The position numbers were made by a program, and so were the translations under genes. The notes under the pieces were generated by a model. It was given only the letters and a program-made list of their open reading frames with translations, was not told where the DNA came from and ran no database searches. Below, piece after piece: positions 63,893-64,000 of a DNA stretch of 64,000 bases; positions within the stretch are counted from its first letter, which is position 1, and every line of letters starts with the position of its first letter. Where the stretch lies: contig JAKJHU010000165.1 of assembly GCA_022316685.1 (NCBI GenBank), forward strand, positions 1 to 64,000, read 5' to 3'. This DNA comes from Progne subis subis (Eukaryota > Chordata > Aves > Passeriformes > Hirundinidae).

Positions 63893-64000
63893 GTGAAAGC
63901 CCCTCTGAGGAGCTGGCTTTGTGAAAGCCCCTCTGAGGAGCTGGCTTTGTGAAAGCCCCTCTGAGGAGCCGGCTTTGTGAAAGCCCCTCTGAGGAGCCGG
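63893..64000. repeat. Tandem repeat, 28-bp unit, about 4 copies, cut by the window edge
   Basis: Units start GTGAAAGCCCCTCTGAGGAG and end C(T/C)GGCTTT, at 63893, 63921, 63949 and 63977. The first two units have CTGG and the last two CCGG. The array probably continues beyond the window. Confidence 0.95.

Larger units (their letters stand above)
62674..64000 (+). other. PNPLA7: Intron after exon L (5' part)
   Basis: This is the beginning of an intron that leaves the window. It holds a sense CR1 (63337-63475), an antisense CR1 tail to tail with it (63515-63640), and a 28-bp tandem repeat running off the edge (63893-64000). I see no exon. Confidence 0.82.

Overview
The window is vertebrate intronic DNA from a bird, most likely a passerine. 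It holds a 12-exon internal slice of one gene on the + strand, PNPLA7 (patatin-like phospholipase domain containing 7, also called NTE-related esterase). The bird assignment rests on about 28 copies of CR1-type LINE 3' ends in both orientations, several of them nearly identical to one another, long introns, and no mammalian-type SINEs. PNPLA7 is chosen over its paralogue PNPLA6 because diagnostic patatin-domain residues (for example [20 protein letters not shown] in the last exon seen) match the PNPLA7 side as I remember the families. No search was run.

Layout. Bases 1-3319 are the tail of an upstream intron. Exons, named A to L here, lie at 3320-3433, 17081-17141, 19615-19764, 28597-28660, 29117-29286, 30379-30561, 31545-31663, 47888-48044, 54549-54665, 58524-58593, 60587-60703 and 62525-62673. 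All boundaries are GT/AG and all phases agree. They sum to 1471 nt, or 490 codons plus one surplus base in exon E. Exon A ends the last cyclic-nucleotide-binding-like domain. Exons B-F form the linker. Exons G-L carry the patatin hydrolase core: the glycine-rich oxyanion loop split across G/H, the nucleophile Ser in GTSIG in H, and the catalytic Asp in DGG in K. The N-terminal exons lie left of the window and the C-terminal exons lie right of it.

The rest is intron. It is dominated by CR1 fragments, 18 antisense and 10 sense to the gene. There is a striking 23-bp minisatellite with 35 GAATTC sites that begins about 10 bp after the exon H splice donor. Smaller tandem repeats lie at 3361-3711, 21030-21116, 60241-60321 and 63893-64000, and there are several poly-T/A tracts.

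The most notable points are: a one-base insertion in exon E that creates a premature stop; a near-identical tandem duplication of the 3' half of exon A with its splice donor; the EcoRI-site minisatellite beside the catalytic-serine exon; and inverted CR1 pairs flanking exons B and C. I found no RNA genes, CRISPR arrays or second protein-coding gene. I saw no clearly novel biological system.
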